This document shows positions 5,617 to 7,090 of a stretch of 7,090 nt of DNA, one piece after another. Numbering within the stretch: position 1 is the first letter of the stretch; each line of letters begins with the position of its first letter. Under the pieces are notes generated by a model. That model worked only from the letters and a program-made list of their open reading frames with translations. It had not been told where the DNA came from and did not search any database. Source of the DNA: Deltaproteobacteria bacterium. Lineage in GTDB: Bacteria; Desulfobacterota; JADFXK01. A program made the translations under genes and the position numbers. The stretch lies in the NCBI GenBank assembly GCA_015233285.1, contig JADFYA010000194.1:1-7090 (forward strand), written 5' to 3'.

Positions 5617-5654
5617 GTTCAAGTTTATGAACAAAGGTGTTCACAAAGGTGAAC
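5617..5654. promoter_or_regulatory. Tandem dyads, candidate enhancer for the NtrC-type activator
   Basis: Two adjacent inverted repeats: GTTCA-N6-TGAAC (5617-5632) and GTTCAC-AAAG-GTGAAC (5639-5654). The half-sites begin at 5617, 5628, 5639 and 5650, exactly 11 bp apart in alternating orientation. The dyad centres are 22 bp apart, two helical turns, so both would face one side of the DNA. They lie about 140-160 bp upstream of the predicted sigma-54 start, a usual distance for NtrC-family enhancers. As RNA the 6-bp dyad could fold, but it has no U-run, so a terminator is less likely. The assigned binder is inference. Confidence 0.5.
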
Positions 5655-5659
5655 TCTCT

Positions 5660-7075
5660 TCATTCTTCACCTTGATGGTCCGGGTCATATTTCTTCAGCA
5701 ATTGGAATAAACGCGTCCGGGACAGACCGGAAATGCGGCAGGCCTCCTTGCGGTTGCCTCCGGTTACGGCGGCCAGTCGCTCAATATACCGGTGTTCTTG
5801 TATCGCTTTGAAATCTTCATAATTAGGCAAGTCCTCGGGAATCTGAGGCAGAGGTACGGGGGGGATGACCGCCTCGAATGGCGGCGATCCATGTGGAGTA
5901 AAGGAGGCCTGAGCAAGTTTAATCCGCAAATTGGTCGGCAGGTGTGCGGGAAAGAGGGTCGGCTCATAACGAGCTACAGCCAGGACATGTTCCACCGTGT
6001 TGATTAGTTCCCGGACATTTCCCGGCCAGTCATACCGGGTCAAGGTCTCGATAAACTCCGGGGACAGACCTTTTATTTCCATCTGGTAGAGTTCACAGAA
6101 CCGGTTGATATAATGAATGGCCAAATCTTTAGTATCTTCAGCTCGTTCCCGCAACAGTGGGATATCAATGACAAATGACCGCAACCGAAAAAGCAAGTCC
6201 GAGCGAAACAAACCCCGCTCAACCATCTCCTCAAGGCTCCGATTTGTCGCAGATATTAGCCTGAAATCACTGGTTACTTCACGCTCAGCCCCGACCGGCC
6301 GAAACCGCCGTTCCTGGATCACCCGCAAGAAAGCCTTCTGGATAGCCAATGGCAGCTCACCCACCTCATCCAAAAACAGGGTGCCGCCGTGGGCCTGTTC
6401 CACCAGACCCTTCTTTGTCCTGTCCGCCCCCGTATAGGCCCCTTTTTCATGCCCAAAAAGAATACTCTCGACCACAGATTCAGGCAAGGCCGCGCAATCC
6501 ACCACCACGAATCTCCCCATAGCCCGGACGCTGTTTTCATGAATGGCCTTGGCAAAAAGCTCTTTGCCCGTGCCCGTGGCTCCAGTGATGAGGATGTTGG
6601 CGCCACTTCCAGCGGCCTGGGCCAGGCGTTCTAGAGCGGCCAGCATCCTGGGGCTCTTTCCAATTATTTCATCTCGTCTTAGGACTATCGGGCATTTTCG
6701 GGCCTTTTTCTCCTCTCGATATTGGAGAGCCCGAATCAGCGGAAGGGTCAAGCCGTCGATGGACACGGGCTTGCCGATATAGTCCCAGGCGCCGTTTTCA
6801 ATGGCCAGCTTAGCTCCATCTCTGTCGCCATAGGCTGTGATAATAATCACTTCCGGGGCGGAAGCGGCTTTTTGTATCTGGGGTAGAGCCTCCAATCCAT
6901 TGCCGTCTGGCATCCGGACATCCAGAAACACGACATCGTAACTCTCGGCATGGACCAGACTCAACCCCTCAGCCAGGGTAAAGGCCCGTCCCACCTGGTG
7001 TCCCATCCGGCCGATCAACCTGGCCAATGATTCATTCATCAGCACGTCATCATCTATTATCAGGACCTTTGCCAC
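5660..7075 (-). CDS. NtrC-family sigma-54-dependent response regulator
   Basis: A 471-aa cytosolic transcription activator. The receiver domain (1-120) is complete: acidic residues 8-10, phosphoacceptor Asp52 in LDVRMPDGNG, Thr80 and Lys102 (GKP). The AAA+ sigma-54 interaction domain (about 135-365) has Walker A GATGTGKE (165-172), GAYTGA loop 1 (212-217; Tyr replaces the usual Phe), Walker B GTLFLDE (231-237), SATNRS (275-280), arginine-finger region FRSDLLFRL (290-298) and WPGNVREL (350-357). After a proline-rich linker (about 391-418), a Fis-type helix-turn-helix occupies about 431-462. Phosphorylation by a histidine kinase, probably encoded upstream beyond the window, would drive hexamer assembly and ATP-dependent opening of RpoN promoters. 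The start is GTG, with GGAG 7 nt upstream. The gene is followed within 6 bp by the GTTCA dyads and then by the sigma-54 promoter, its most likely local target. Confidence 0.95.
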   Translation of the reverse strand: MAKVLIIDDDVLMNESLARLIGRMGHQVGRAFTLAEGLSLVHAESYDVVFLDVRMPDGNGLEALPQIQKAASAPEVIIITAYGDRDGAKLAIENGAWDYIGKPVSIDGLTLPLIRALQYREEKKARKCPIVLRRDEIIGKSPRMLAALERLAQAAGSGANILITGATGTGKELFAKAIHENSVRAMGRFVVVDCAALPESVVESILFGHEKGAYTGADRTKKGLVEQAHGGTLFLDEVGELPLAIQKAFLRVIQERRFRPVGAEREVTSDFRLISATNRSLEEMVERGLFRSDLLFRLRSFVIDIPLLRERAEDTKDLAIHYINRFCELYQMEIKGLSPEFIETLTRYDWPGNVRELINTVEHVLAVARYEPTLFPAHLPTNLRIKLAQASFTPHGSPPFEAVIPPVPLPQIPEDLPNYEDFKAIQEHRYIERLAAVTGGNRKEACRISGLSRTRLFQLLKKYDPDHQGEE

Positions 7076-7090
7076 GGTCTTTCTCCATTA
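7076..7090 (-). promoter_or_regulatory. Ribosome site for the response regulator and possible end of an upstream gene
   Basis: On the minus strand GGAG (7086-7083) is followed by 7 nt and the GTG start at 7075, a sound arrangement. A TAA at 7090-7088 directly precedes the Shine-Dalgarno and would fit the stop codon of an upstream gene in the same operon, such as the partner sensor kinase. Too little sequence is present to show that. An ATG at 7088 is out of frame with the regulator. Confidence 0.5.

Larger units (their letters stand above)
5445..5659 (-). promoter_or_regulatory. 215-bp regulatory spacer upstream of the receiver-like gene
   Basis: From the distal end this spacer holds the GTTCA dyads (5617-5654), a purine block GGAGGAGGAGG (on the plus strand, about 5518-5528), a near-consensus sigma-54 promoter (5497-5512) and a weak ribosome site. 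A perfect TATAAT hexamer (5542-5537) also faces the receiver-like gene but lacks a matching -35. A sigma-70 promoter here is therefore only a fallback reading. The 11-nt GTGAACTCTCT occurs at both ends of the spacer, at 5446-5456 and 5649-5659. Confidence 0.5.

Noticed and set aside
5542..5652. 36-codon plus-strand frame (ATG at 5542) preceded by GGAGGAGGAGG
   Set aside because: The purine block is a tempting ribosome site but lies about 13 nt from the ATG. The frame runs across the dyads and against the operon direction, and the peptide resembles nothing I know. The region is better explained as regulatory.
5617..5654. Intrinsic terminator for the response regulator
   Set aside because: The dyad at 5639-5654 could form a 6-bp stem with a 4-nt loop, but no T-tract follows on the minus strand, and the 11-bp register of four half-sites fits a protein-binding array better.

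Overview
The window looks like the chromosome of an anaerobic, deltaproteobacterial-type bacterium (Desulfobacterota-like). This is an inference. It rests on a MoeA fused to a periplasmic-binding-protein-like domain, an NtrC-class sigma-54 activator, a small receiver-like protein of a kind I associate with sulfate reducers, and moderately GC-rich coding DNA set against AT-richer spacers. No RNA gene, CRISPR array or intact insertion sequence is visible.

Layout. Positions 1-388 hold no convincing gene, only AT-rich DNA with several dyad symmetries. A long minus-strand gene (389-2317) encodes the MoeA fusion for molybdenum/tungsten cofactor synthesis. A 401-bp divergent spacer (2318-2718) follows. 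It holds a candidate moeA promoter with an overlapping ModE-like dyad, leader hairpins, and a pair of inverted arms built from 7-nt units. A plus-strand ion transporter of the ArsB/NhaD/SLC13 superfamily (2719-3933) starts at TTG behind an excellent Shine-Dalgarno. Facing it are three minus-strand regulatory genes, in transcription order: an NtrC-family response regulator (7075-5660), a small degenerate receiver-like protein (5444-4974) and a CheR-type methyltransferase (about 4897-4010).

How the parts may work together. The 215-bp gap between the response regulator and the receiver-like gene holds a near-consensus sigma-54 -24/-12 promoter pointing at the receiver-like gene. About 120 bp further upstream are two adjacent dyads made of four GTTCA half-sites spaced exactly 11 bp apart. 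That is the arrangement expected of an enhancer for an NtrC-type activator, so the window may contain a self-contained circuit: phosphorylated activator, tandem-dyad enhancer, sigma-54 promoter, pseudo-receiver plus CheR. This is the most interesting hypothesis here. The partner histidine kinase would lie beyond 7090. On the other side, the MoeA fusion and the transporter are divergent and could share regulation by oxyanion supply, but only the ModE-like dyad supports that.
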